A DNA stretch of 64,000 nucleotides from contig NZ_JAVDXU010000005.1 in the NCBI RefSeq assembly GCF_031458095.1, forward strand, positions 62,001-126,000, read 5' to 3'. This DNA is from Pelomonas saccharophila_A (GTDB lineage: Bacteria; Pseudomonadota; Gammaproteobacteria; Burkholderiales; Burkholderiaceae_C). This document shows, piece by piece, positions 1 through 7,728 of the stretch. Position 1 is the first letter of the stretch, and every line of letters begins with the position of its first letter. The notes under the pieces were generated by a model. It worked only from the letters and a program-made list of their open reading frames with translations. It made no database searches and was not told where the DNA came from. Both the position numbers and the translations under genes were made by a program.

Positions 1-85
1 TGGCACCGAGGGCGAAGGCGGTGGCGGTGATGGCGGCAAGGCGACGCAATTGATGCATCGGGATGCTGGATGAGGGCTGCTTCAT
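1..85 (-). CDS. N-terminus of an exported protein, cut by the window edge
   Basis: Only the first 28 codons are present, running off the left edge. The reading begins MKQPSSSIPMHQLRRLAAI and continues into an alanine-rich hydrophobic stretch, which looks like a signal peptide with a basic n-region. A weak purine-rich AGGACG lies just upstream of the ATG. The gene diverges from the sugar ABC transporter. An outer-membrane sugar receptor or another secreted enzyme would fit the neighbourhood, but nothing in the visible part identifies the family. Confidence 0.6.
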   Translation of the reverse strand, partial: MKQPSSSIPMHQLRRLAAITATAFALGA

Positions 86-118
86 GTGAGACGTCCTGGT
101 CTGTGCAAGAGCTCGTTG

Positions 119-146
119 AAAAGGAGAGTCCCAACGGGGGCTCTCC
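119..146 (-). terminator. Terminator-like hairpin in the leader of the left-edge gene
   Basis: On the minus strand, arms 146-137 and 132-123 form a 10-pair stem (one G-T pair) around a 4-base loop, followed by TTTT at 122-119. This is the form of a Rho-independent terminator, yet it lies about 35 bases upstream of the minus-strand start codon at 85. It could therefore act as an attenuator in that gene's leader. No alternative pairing partner was identified. Confidence 0.45.
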
Positions 147-191
147 GGCGGCTGGCCTGCCTCTCCGTGCAGGCTCTTTGGAGCTGGTTCT

Positions 192-210
192 AACTGGTAT
201 GCATCCAGTT
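192..210. promoter_or_regulatory. 19-base inverted repeat, possible repressor operator
   Basis: The sequence AACTGGTATGCATCCAGTT has 6-base arms AACTGG/CCAGTT around a central ATGCAT. TGGTAT-type inverted repeats are common among GntR- and LacI-family sugar operators. It sits about 107 bases upstream of the minus-strand gene. Which regulator would bind is unknown. Confidence 0.4.
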
Positions 211-391
211 TGCGACTGCTACCACCTCTTGAATACCACTTTGCCACCAGTGATTCCCGCGTCACCGGTGGAAACCCGGTGTTCGGGTGTCAAAACGTTG
301 CTGTCTCGGGTTTCTAGGGAGGGCGAGCCTTCGTCTGGAGTTGTCCTAGGGTTTGTGCTGCTGGGGCGCTGTACTGGCTCGAAGCACAATC

Positions 392-407
392 TTGAAAGCG
401 CTTTCAA
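392..407. promoter_or_regulatory. LacI-family operator before the sugar ABC operon
   Basis: TTGAAAGCGCTTTCAA is a perfect 16-base palindrome with the central CG typical of LacI/GalR operators. It ends three bases before the ATG at 411, where a ribosome-binding site would be expected. A repressor bound here would cover the transcription start. A related site with the same AAGCGCTT core lies before the GH39 gene (9467-9480). No LacI-type regulator gene is in the window. Confidence 0.75.
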
Positions 408-410
408 ACC

Positions 411-1679
411 ATGTTGGATTCCCCCTCCCTCCATCGCCGTCATCTGCTCGCCGCCGCCCTTGGCGGCGCGGCGGGCCTGGGCCATGCCAAGGGGCAGGCG
501 CCGCTGACGGTGGCGGCCTTCCCACTGGTCGACGTGATTGCCAAGGATGTGCTCAAGGGCTGGAGCCAGCGCCACCCCGAGATCCGCACCGAGGTCATCA
601 GCCGCCAGTACGACGATCACCACACCGCGATGACGACAGCGCTATCGACCTCCGGCCATCTGCCCGACGTCATCGCGCTGGAGACGAGTTACCTGGGCCG
701 CTTCTCGCTGGGCACGGGCCTGGAGGATCTATCGGCCCCGGCCTTCGGCGCCGAGCGCTTCAAGGACCGCTTCGTGTCCTTCGCCATCGAGACGGCGCGC
801 AACCGCGAGGGTGCCATCGTCGCCCTGCCCACCGACATCGGCCCAGGCTCGCTGTTCTATCGCACCGACCTGCTGGCCCAGGCCGGCCTGAAGGAGGCCG
901 ACCTGACGCAGTCCTGGGAGTCCTATGTCGACGCCGGCCTGCAGCTCAAGGCCAAGACCGGCGCCTACCTGATCGGCGACGTGCGCCTGCTCAAGGACAT
1001 CATCGTGCGCGGCGGCACACCGCCCGGCGAGGGCCAGTTCTTCGACAACCAGGGCCGGGCGCAGATCACCTCGCCGCGCTTCGTACGCGCCTTCGAGCTG
1101 GCGCAGAAGGTCAGGCGCCAGAAGTTGGATGCGCGCGTCGAGGTCTGGTTCAACGACTGGGCCGAGATGCTCAAGCGCGGCCGCCTGGCCACCGAACTGT
1201 CGGGCGGCTGGATGGCCGGCCAGATGGCCAACTGGGTGGCGCCTGGCACGGCCGGCAAATGGCGCGTAGCCCAGCTGCCCGAGAACACCTATTGCTCCTA
1301 CGGCGGCACCTATTACGCCATCCCGCGCCGCTCGGCGCCGGAGAGGAAACAGCTCGCCTGGCAGCTGGTGCAGGAGCTGACGCTGGATCGCGCACGCCAG
1401 CTCGAGGCCTTCAAGTCCCAGGACGCCTTCCCGGCCCTGCTGGACGCGCAGCAGGACGCCTTCTTCGACCAGCCCGTGCCCTTCCTCGGCGGCCAGCACG
1501 CCCGCGTGCTGTGGCGCGAGGCGGCGCGGCGCATCCCCGTCGTCAAGATGCACAAGCAGCACAAGTTCGCCGACGAGGTCATCAACGCCGAACTCGACAA
1601 CGTGCTCGAGTACGGCAAGCCCATCCCCCAGGCCCTGGAAGACGCCCAGGCCCTGCTCGTGCACAGGGCCAACCGCTGA
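411..1679 (+). CDS. Sugar ABC transporter substrate-binding protein (CUT1 type)
   Basis: Periplasmic binding protein of 422 residues, first gene of a transporter and glycosidase operon. The N-terminus (HRRHLLAAALGG) resembles a twin-arginine or Sec signal ending near residue 26. The mature part follows the bacterial extracellular solute-binding family 1 pattern, with SDVIALE-like and WFNDWAEML segments and a late LSGGWM. Its stop shares one base with the start of the first permease. The substrate is probably an oligosaccharide released by the neighbouring glycosidases, which is inference from context. No Shine-Dalgarno is visible because the LacI operator occupies that place, so the mRNA may be leaderless or start within the operator. 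Confidence 0.85.
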   Translation: MLDSPSLHRRHLLAAALGGAAGLGHAKGQAPLTVAAFPLVDVIAKDVLKGWSQRHPEIRTEVISRQYDDHHTAMTTALSTSGHLPDVIALETSYLGRFSLGTGLEDLSAPAFGAERFKDRFVSFAIETARNREGAIVALPTDIGPGSLFYRTDLLAQAGLKEADLTQSWESYVDAGLQLKAKTGAYLIGDVRLLKDIIVRGGTPPGEGQFFDNQGRAQITSPRFVRAFELAQKVRRQKLDARVEVWFNDWAEMLKRGRLATELSGGWMAGQMANWVAPGTAGKWRVAQLPENTYCSYGGTYYAIPRRSAPERKQLAWQLVQELTLDRARQLEAFKSQDAFPALLDAQQDAFFDQPVPFLGGQHARVLWREAARRIPVVKMHKQHKFADEVINAELDNVLEYGKPIPQALEDAQALLVHRANR

Positions 1680-2575
1680 TGAAGCTGCGCATCCCGGCCA
1701 GTTGGGCGCCCTACATCCTGGTCAGCCCCTTCCTGATCCTGTTCGCCGTCTTCGGCCTGTTCCCGCTGGTGTTCTCGGCCTGGCTGGCCTTCCAGTCCTG
1801 GGAGCCGACCAGCGGCATCGATTCGATGCGCTTCGTCGGCCTGGACAACTTCGTCTTCGCGCTGACCGACGGCTGGTTCTGGAAGGCGCTGCGCAACACG
1901 CTGTGGCTGGCTTTTGCCTCGGGCGTGCCCCAGCACCTCGTCGCCCTGCCGCTGGCGGTCTTCCTGCACCGCTCCTTCGGGCGCTGGCGCGGCCTGTTCT
2001 CGGGCGCCTATTTCCTGCCCTACATCACCTCCACGGTCGCTATCGCGATGCTGTTCGGGTCCCTCTTCTCAACCGACTACGGCATGGTCAACCAAGCGCT
2101 CGAAGCCCTGTTCGGCATGGAGCACATCAACTGGATGCGCTCGCCGGATGCCGTCAAGCCGGCCGTGGCCATCATCGTGTTCTGGCGCTATGTGGGCTTC
2201 AACGTGGTGCTGTATCTCGCGGCGCTGCAGACCATCCCCAATGACCTGTATCAAGCCGCCAAGCTCGACGGCGCCAATGCCTGGCAGCAGTTCTGGCGCA
2301 TCACCCTGCCCGGCCTCAAGCCCATGATCCTGTTCGGCGTCACGCTGTCCCTGATCGGCGGCCTGCAGCTGTTCGAGGAGCCCTTCATCCTGACCAACGG
2401 CAAGGGCGGTGCCGACCAGCAGGCCATGACGGTGGCCATGTACCTCTACCGCGAGGCCTTCGACTTCAGCGACTTCGGCGGCGCCAGCGCCCTGGCCTGG
2501 ATCATGTTTGGCGTCATCGCCCTGCTGACCTGGCTGACCAACAAGGCCTTCGCCGACCGGAGGGTGCAGGCATGA
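1679..2575 (+). CDS. Sugar ABC transporter permease, MalF/UgpA-like
   Basis: Inner-membrane permease of 298 residues with about six membrane segments. The conserved cytoplasmic EAA loop is visible as YQAAKLDGANAWQQFWRITL, which contacts the ATPase. The start overlaps the binding-protein stop (TGATG) and its own end overlaps the next permease (ATGA), so the three are translationally coupled. A longer reading frame exists upstream in this frame, but it is the out-of-frame shadow of the binding protein. The start at MKLRIPASW gives the normal family length. No ATPase gene lies in this operon. Confidence 0.9.
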   Translation: MKLRIPASWAPYILVSPFLILFAVFGLFPLVFSAWLAFQSWEPTSGIDSMRFVGLDNFVFALTDGWFWKALRNTLWLAFASGVPQHLVALPLAVFLHRSFGRWRGLFSGAYFLPYITSTVAIAMLFGSLFSTDYGMVNQALEALFGMEHINWMRSPDAVKPAVAIIVFWRYVGFNVVLYLAALQTIPNDLYQAAKLDGANAWQQFWRITLPGLKPMILFGVTLSLIGGLQLFEEPFILTNGKGGADQQAMTVAMYLYREAFDFSDFGGASALAWIMFGVIALLTWLTNKAFADRRVQA

Positions 2576-3453
2576 GCGCCGTGCTGCACAAGCTGCCGCT
2601 AGGCCGTGAAGCGCGCACCGCGAAGGGAGTGGCGGTGAACCACACCTCCAAGCTGCTGGCCTACGCCATCGTCGGCATCGGCGCGCTGATCATGCTGGCG
2701 CCCTTCTACTTCATGTTCGTGTTCGCGACCCAGTCGCGCACCGACATCTTCAACGTGCCGCCGCCGCTGTGGTTCAGCGGCGAGCTGCTGAACAACATCA
2801 AGGTGCTCACCACCCGGCTGCCGTTCTGGAAGAACGTCGGCTGGAGCCTCTACGTCGGCCTGATGTCGACGGCCCTGACGCTGCTGTTCTGCTCCATGGC
2901 CGGCTATGCCTTCGCGATGCTGGAGTTCCGCTTCAAGAAGGCCCTGTTCGCCCTCGTCATGGGGACCATGATGGTGCCGGCCTTCATGAACATGATCCCC
3001 AGCTTCATGGTCATGGACACCCTGGGCTGGATCGACACCCACCGGGCGCTGTACCTGCCCGGTGCGGCCAGCGCCTTCGGCATCTTCCTGATGCGCCAGT
3101 TCGCCGCCTCCACGGTGCCGCACGAACTCATCAACGCGGCTCGCATCGATGGCTGCAGCGAGCTTGGCATCTATTGGCGCATCGCGCTGCCGCTGATGAA
3201 GCCGGCCCTCGGGACGCTCGGCCTCATCACCTTCATCAGTTCATGGAACAACTTCATGAACCCGCTGATCGTCATGCGCACGGCCGAGAACTACACCCTG
3301 CCGCTGGCCCTGCGCAGCCTCTTCAGCACCACCAGTACCGAATGGGGCGCGCTGATGGCCGGCTCGGCCATCGCGACCCTGCCCCTGCTCGTCCTCTTCG
3401 TCATCTCGTCGCGCCAGCTCATCGCAGGCCTGACAGCCGGCGCCGTCAAGTAA
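2572..3453 (+). CDS. Sugar ABC transporter permease, MalG/UgpE-like
   Basis: Second inner-membrane permease, 293 residues. It has an N-terminal cytoplasmic extension of about 25 residues, six predicted membrane helices and the EAA loop (INAARIDGCSELGIYWRIAL). It pairs with the preceding permease to form the membrane channel of a CUT1 importer. The ATP-binding subunit must come from elsewhere, and the closest candidate is the UgpC/MsmK-type ATPase at 13.4 kb. The GH1 enzyme follows after 10 bases, so import and hydrolysis of the sugar are co-expressed. Confidence 0.9.
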   Translation: MSAVLHKLPLGREARTAKGVAVNHTSKLLAYAIVGIGALIMLAPFYFMFVFATQSRTDIFNVPPPLWFSGELLNNIKVLTTRLPFWKNVGWSLYVGLMSTALTLLFCSMAGYAFAMLEFRFKKALFALVMGTMMVPAFMNMIPSFMVMDTLGWIDTHRALYLPGAASAFGIFLMRQFAASTVPHELINAARIDGCSELGIYWRIALPLMKPALGTLGLITFISSWNNFMNPLIVMRTAENYTLPLALRSLFSTTSTEWGALMAGSAIATLPLLVLFVISSRQLIAGLTAGAVK

Positions 3454-3463
3454 AGCAAAAACA

Positions 3464-4801
3464 ATGTCTCAAGCCCCCCTGCATCGCCAGTTCCCGCCCA
3501 ATTTCGTCTGGGGCGTGGCCACCAGCAGCTTCCAGATCGAGGGCGCCGCCCATGAGGACGGCAAGGGCGAGTCCATCTGGGACCGCTTCTGCAAGCAGCC
3601 CGGCGCCATCGCCGACGCGAGCAACGGCGAAGTGGCATGCGACCACTTCCACCGCCTCGAGGAAGACCTCGATCTCATCGCCTCGCTGGGCGTCAACTGC
3701 TACCGCTTCTCCATCGCCTGGCCGCGCGTGCAGGCCCTGGGCCATGGCGAGTTCAACCCCAAGGGCCTGGACTTCTACGAGCGCCTGGTCGACGGCCTCA
3801 AGAAACGCGGCATCCAGGCCTTCGCGACGCTGAACCACTGGGACCTGCCACAAGGCCTGCAGGACCGCGGCGGCTGGAACGACCGCGACACCGTGCACCG
3901 CTTCGTCGACTACGCGCGTCACGTCAATGCCCGCCTGGGTGACCGCCTGGACGGCCTCACCACGCACAACGAGCCCTGGGTCATCGCCGTGCTGGGCCAC
4001 GAGCAGGGCAATTTCGCGCCCGGCATCAAGAGCCGCAGGATCGCCACCCAGGTCTGCCATCACCTGCTGCTCAGCCACGGCCTGGCCCTGCAGGCCTTGC
4101 GTGCCGATGGCGCGAAAAGCCAGCTCGGCGTCGTGCTCAACCTGTCGTCCACGGTGCCGGCCACGGCCATGCCGGAGGACATCGCCGCCGCGGCCATGGC
4201 CGACGCGCGCAGTCGCCGCTGGTATGCCGACCCGCTGTTCAAGGGCAGCTATCCCGAGGAGGTGCTGGCCGAGCTCGGCGCCGACGCGCCCATCGTGCAT
4301 GCCGGCGACATGGCGGTCATCGCCCAGCCCATGGACTACCTGGGCGTCAACTACTACACCCGCAGCGTCGTGTCGGCCAGCGGCGCCGACTGGAAGCCCG
4401 CGGAGCGTGGCCTGCCCGTGTCCGACATGGGCTGGGAGATCTATGCCCAGGGCCTGGACGACCTGCTGTGTCTGCTGCACCGCGACTACCCCGGCCTGCC
4501 ACCCGTCTACGTGACCGAGAACGGCGGCGCCTTCAAGGACCAGAACGTCGTGGGCGGCCGTGTGCAGGACGACGACCGCATCGCCTATCTGCGCGACCAC
4601 ATCGCCGCCGTGGCCAGCGCCATGCAGCAGGGCGTGCCCATGGCCGGCTATATGGTCTGGAGCCTGATGGACAACTTCGAATGGTCCAGCGGCTATCTGA
4701 AGCGCTTCGGCATCGTGCATGTCGACTACGAGACCCAGGCCCGCACGCCCAAGGCCAGTGCCGAGTGGTATCGCGACTTCCTGCGTGACTGGCGAGGCTG
4801 A
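3464..4801 (+). CDS. GH1 beta-glucosidase
   Basis: Family 1 glycoside hydrolase of 445 residues, full length for the family and without a signal peptide, so probably cytoplasmic. It begins with the classic FPPNFVWGVATSSFQIEGA. The acid/base glutamate is E170 in THNEPW and the nucleophile is E352 in VTENGG. DNFEW near the C-terminus is the usual aglycone/glycone-site motif. It would hydrolyse beta-linked glucosides or oligoglucosides imported by the adjacent transporter. The exact substrate cannot be read from sequence. Confidence 0.95.
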   Translation: MSQAPLHRQFPPNFVWGVATSSFQIEGAAHEDGKGESIWDRFCKQPGAIADASNGEVACDHFHRLEEDLDLIASLGVNCYRFSIAWPRVQALGHGEFNPKGLDFYERLVDGLKKRGIQAFATLNHWDLPQGLQDRGGWNDRDTVHRFVDYARHVNARLGDRLDGLTTHNEPWVIAVLGHEQGNFAPGIKSRRIATQVCHHLLLSHGLALQALRADGAKSQLGVVLNLSSTVPATAMPEDIAAAAMADARSRRWYADPLFKGSYPEEVLAELGADAPIVHAGDMAVIAQPMDYLGVNYYTRSVVSASGADWKPAERGLPVSDMGWEIYAQGLDDLLCLLHRDYPGLPPVYVTENGGAFKDQNVVGGRVQDDDRIAYLRDHIAAVASAMQQGVPMAGYMVWSLMDNFEWSSGYLKRFGIVHVDYETQARTPKASAEWYRDFLRDWRG

Positions 4802-4842
4802 TTCGCCGACACGAAAAAACAAATCGAACTCTGGAGACAAAC

Positions 4843-5766
4843 ATGAACAAGATCATCCCGGCCCCCAGCCCCTGGCGCCACGCGCTGCCCGCCATCGCCG
4901 CCGTGCTGACCGCCTGTGGCGGTGGCGGCGGTTCGGCCACGGCTGCGCCATCTCCCGCTCCTGCGCCCGCGCCCGCGCCTGCACCGGCCCCCGCGCCGGC
5001 TCCGTCCAACCAATGGACGCTGGTGTGGAGCGATGAGTTCGACGACGCTGCGGGCACCGTGCCCAAGGCCGCCAACTGGAACTACGACCTCGGCAACAAG
5101 GAGGCCGACGGCTGGGGCAACCATGAGCTGGAGTACTACACGTCCAGCGCCCGCAATGCACAGACGGACGGCAGCGGCATGCTCGTCATCACTGCAGAGA
5201 AGGCCAGCAACCCCGGCCCCTGCTGGAACGGCAAGCCCTGCGAGTACACGTCGGCCCGCATCCACACCAACGGCAAGGTCGGCTTCACCTATGGCAAGGT
5301 CGAGGCGCGCATGAAGCTGCCGGCCGGCGCCGGCATCTGGCCCGCCTTCTGGGCCCTGGGCACCGACCTCGCGACGGCCGGCTGGCCCAAGTCCGGCGAG
5401 ATCGACATCATGGAGTTCGTCGGCAAGACGCCCAACACCGTCTACGGCACCTTGCACGGGCCCGGCTACTCGGGTGCCCAGGGCATCAACAAGCCCTACG
5501 ACCTGGGCACCGCGGTGTCTGGCGACTTCCACACCTACACCATCATCAAGCGCGCCAACGAGATCATCTGGCAGGTCGATGGCAAGGACTACCACCGCCT
5601 CACGCCGGCCAGCCTGCCCGCGGGCGGCAGCTGGGTGTTCGAGAAGCCCTTCTTCGTCATCCTCAATCTCGCCGTGGGCGGCGACTGGCCTGGCTCGCCG
5701 GATGCGGCCACCGTCTTCCCGGCGCAGATGAAGGTCGATTGGGTGCGGATCTACAAAGAGGACTGA
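4843..5766 (+). CDS. GH16 endo-beta-glucanase lipoprotein (laminarinase-like)
   Basis: Surface or periplasmic glycanase of 307 residues. A signal peptide ends in a lipobox at C25 (LTAC followed by Gly-rich sequence). Next come a Pro-Ala linker (about 35-52) and a GH16 domain. The catalytic motif GEIDIMEFVG places E184 and E189 as nucleophile and acid/base with D186 between them, the arrangement of bacterial beta-1,3- and mixed-linkage glucanases. It probably cleaves extracellular beta-glucan into oligosaccharides for the transporter and GH1 enzyme. It is 41 bases downstream of GH1, with a GGAG site before the ATG. Confidence 0.92.
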   Translation: MNKIIPAPSPWRHALPAIAAVLTACGGGGGSATAAPSPAPAPAPAPAPAPAPAPSNQWTLVWSDEFDDAAGTVPKAANWNYDLGNKEADGWGNHELEYYTSSARNAQTDGSGMLVITAEKASNPGPCWNGKPCEYTSARIHTNGKVGFTYGKVEARMKLPAGAGIWPAFWALGTDLATAGWPKSGEIDIMEFVGKTPNTVYGTLHGPGYSGAQGINKPYDLGTAVSGDFHTYTIIKRANEIIWQVDGKDYHRLTPASLPAGGSWVFEKPFFVILNLAVGGDWPGSPDAATVFPAQMKVDWVRIYKED

Positions 5767-5780
5767 AGGAGGAGGACGCC

Positions 5781-6338
5781 ATGCGCCCCAGCCTGCAAAG
5801 CCTGCCGTCCATCCTGGCCTTGTGCATCGCGCTGCCCGGTGCGCTGCCGGCCCGTGCCGTCGAGGTGAAGACCGCCTTCGGCAGCTTCGCTGCGCCGGAT
5901 GGCGTTTCCGCGGTGAACCGCGAAGAAAAGCCCGACAAGGCCGGCAAGCCCACCGGCATGGCGGTCTACTCGCGTACCGACGACCCCAAGGCCGTCTTCA
6001 TCGTCGTCTGGGGCCATGCCGAGCCCGACCCGGCCAAGCCCTATGACGCGCTGGACGGCGCCGTCAAGTTCGGCAACCCCTTCGACAAGAAGCTGACCCG
6101 CGACGCCGCCAGGCCGGTGTCCCTGGGCGGCGTGGAAGGCGGGCGCTACGAGGGCAAGCTGCCCAACGGTCTGCGCTCCATCAGCTATGTGGCCGTCAAC
6201 AGCGGCTACCGCCTCATCGTGCTGCTCAAGGGGCCGAACGACAGCCCGTACAGGGAAACCATGGACGCCTTCGCAAAAGGCGTCGAAGGGTTCACCTGGA
6301 CGTTGCCGGCGCCGGCGGCTTCGGCACCGCAGCAGTGA
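5781..6338 (+). CDS. Small secreted protein of unknown function
   Basis: A 185-residue protein with a signal peptide (cleavage near ARA/VEVK, residue ~26) and no recognised domain. The mature part is a compact mixed alpha/beta sequence ending in an Ala-Pro tail. It starts 14 bases after GH16 with a strong GGAGGAGGA ribosome-binding site, so it belongs to the glucan operon. The longer upstream frame lacks such a site. Its last 47 bases overlap the end of the convergent sugar dehydrogenase gene. Confidence 0.75.
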   Translation: MRPSLQSLPSILALCIALPGALPARAVEVKTAFGSFAAPDGVSAVNREEKPDKAGKPTGMAVYSRTDDPKAVFIVVWGHAEPDPAKPYDALDGAVKFGNPFDKKLTRDAARPVSLGGVEGGRYEGKLPNGLRSISYVAVNSGYRLIVLLKGPNDSPYRETMDAFAKGVEGFTWTLPAPAASAPQQ

Positions 6339-7728
6339 CGGCCGGAGCCTGGTAGCTGACGCGGTAGATGCGCCCGGCGAAATCGTCGGAGATCAGCATG
6401 GACCCGTCGGGCAGCTGTGCGATGTCCACCGGCCGGCCGACCACCTTCTCGCGCTGCAGAAAGCCTTCCACGAAGACGGTGTCGCTGACCACCTTGTCGC
6501 CGTACAAGGTGATCAGCGCGACGCGATAGCCGATCTTCTGGCTGCGATTCCAGGAGCCGTGCTCGGCGATGAAGAGCTGGTTCCGGTACGCCTCGGGGAA
6601 CTGCTGCCCGGTGTAGAAGTGCAGGCCCAGCGAGGCCACGTGCGGCCCCAGCTTGGCGGCCGGCTCGGTGAACTCGCTGCACTGACGGCCGGCGTGGAAT
6701 TCCGGATCGGGCAGCACGCCGCCCTGGCAGTAGGGAAAGCCGAAGTGCATGCCCGGCCTGGGCGCATGGTTGAGCTTGTCGGAGGGCATGTTGTCGCCCA
6801 GCATGTCGCGACCGTTGTCGGTGAACCAGAACTCCCGGGTCAGCGGGTGCCAGCCGAAGCCAACCGAATTGCGCACGCCGCGCGCATAGACCTCGAACTG
6901 CGAGCCGTCCGGGTTCATGCGATGGATCTTGGCGTGCGGTTCGTTCTCGCGGTCGCAGCTGTTGCAAGGCGCGCCGATGGGCACATAGAGTTTGCCGTCC
7001 GGCCCGGCCTTGATGATCTTCTCCCCGTGCCAGGCGTCCTTGGGGAAGTCGTCCTTCACCACGTGCAAGGGTGGCGACCTGTCGTAGCTGTGGGCGATGT
7101 CGTCCAAGCGCAGCACGCGGAAGCGCTCGGACACGAACAGAGCACCGTTCAGCAGAGTCACGCCGATCGGTGCATCCAGGCCGCTGGCCACGGTCACGAC
7201 CTGGCGGCCGCCGTCGACCAGCGCAAACACCTTGCCTGCGGTGCGTGAGGCGACGTAGACGATGCCGGACTCTGCCACCGCCATGCCGCGCGCGCTCGGC
7301 ACCTTGTCGCTGTAGACCGCGATCGAGAAGCCGGGAGGCAGGCGGAAGTCCTTCAATTCCGGATAGGGCTCGGCCGAGGCGCGCAGGGCATGGTCGCCGT
7401 CACTGGCGGGCGGCGGCTTCAGCAGATAGTCGGCCACGGCGCCAATCTGCTGGGGCGTCAGGCGCTTGCTCCAACCCGGCATGCGGCCATCGGTCGAACC
7501 CTGGGCGATGAAGCGGGCCAGGCTCTGCGGATTGGGCCGGACCCTGTTCCAGTGCGCGCCCGTCAGGTTCGGGCCGATGCCGCCTTCGCGGTTCGCGCCA
7601 TGGCATTGCAGGCAGTTCTGGGCATAGACGCTGGACCCGTCGGCGGCCGCCGCGGCCTGGCCGATGCCGGCACCCAGCAAGGCCCACAGGCCCAGCCCCG
7701 TCGCTCGCAAGGATGCGCTCCTGCGCAT
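6292..7728 (-). CDS. Cytochrome c - PQQ-type sugar/sorbosone dehydrogenase fusion
   Basis: Exported protein of 478 residues. After the signal peptide an N-terminal class I cytochrome c domain carries CLQCH (C39, C42, H43 haem ligands) and a methionine near residue 83. The remainder is a glucose/sorbosone dehydrogenase beta-propeller, with recurring GxxxLYVP/GIVYVA blades and PGFSIAVYSDKVPSARGMA at its start. Such enzymes oxidise sugars in the periplasm and feed electrons to the respiratory chain through the haem. Its ATG overlaps the GH39 stop (TGATG), so the two are coupled. Whether PQQ is bound cannot be confirmed from the sequence. Confidence 0.85.
   Translation of the reverse strand: MRRSASLRATGLGLWALLGAGIGQAAAAADGSSVYAQNCLQCHGANREGGIGPNLTGAHWNRVRPNPQSLARFIAQGSTDGRMPGWSKRLTPQQIGAVADYLLKPPPASDGDHALRASAEPYPELKDFRLPPGFSIAVYSDKVPSARGMAVAESGIVYVASRTAGKVFALVDGGRQVVTVASGLDAPIGVTLLNGALFVSERFRVLRLDDIAHSYDRSPPLHVVKDDFPKDAWHGEKIIKAGPDGKLYVPIGAPCNSCDRENEPHAKIHRMNPDGSQFEVYARGVRNSVGFGWHPLTREFWFTDNGRDMLGDNMPSDKLNHAPRPGMHFGFPYCQGGVLPDPEFHAGRQCSEFTEPAAKLGPHVASLGLHFYTGQQFPEAYRNQLFIAEHGSWNRSQKIGYRVALITLYGDKVVSDTVFVEGFLQREKVVGRPVDIAQLPDGSMLISDDFAGRIYRVSYQAPAVTAAVPKPPAPATSR

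Larger units (their letters stand above)
86..410. other. Divergent control region, no gene
   Basis: This 325-base stretch separates two divergent genes and holds no convincing coding frame. From left to right it contains a leader hairpin followed by a T-run when read on the minus strand (119-146), a 19-base inverted repeat (192-210), an 8-base CACCGGTG palindrome near 268-275 and a perfect 16-base LacI-type operator (392-407). Short TGGTA/TACCA words recur around 198-250 and may be further half-sites. Confidence 0.6.

Noticed and set aside
353..2575. A single 740-codon frame spanning the binding protein and first permease, suggesting a fusion
   Set aside because: The first 442 codons are an out-of-phase Arg/Pro/Gly-rich shadow of the binding protein. 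The permease has its own ATG at 1679 overlapping the binding-protein stop.
3446..4840. Long minus-strand frame opposite the GH1 gene
   Set aside because: Composition is dominated by Ala, Val, His and Gly with no domain, while GH1 catalytic motifs are intact on the plus strand.
4960..5005. Short CCGGCGCC-type repeats as a tandem repeat locus
   Set aside because: They encode the Pro-Ala linker of the GH16 lipoprotein and are ordinary low-complexity coding sequence.
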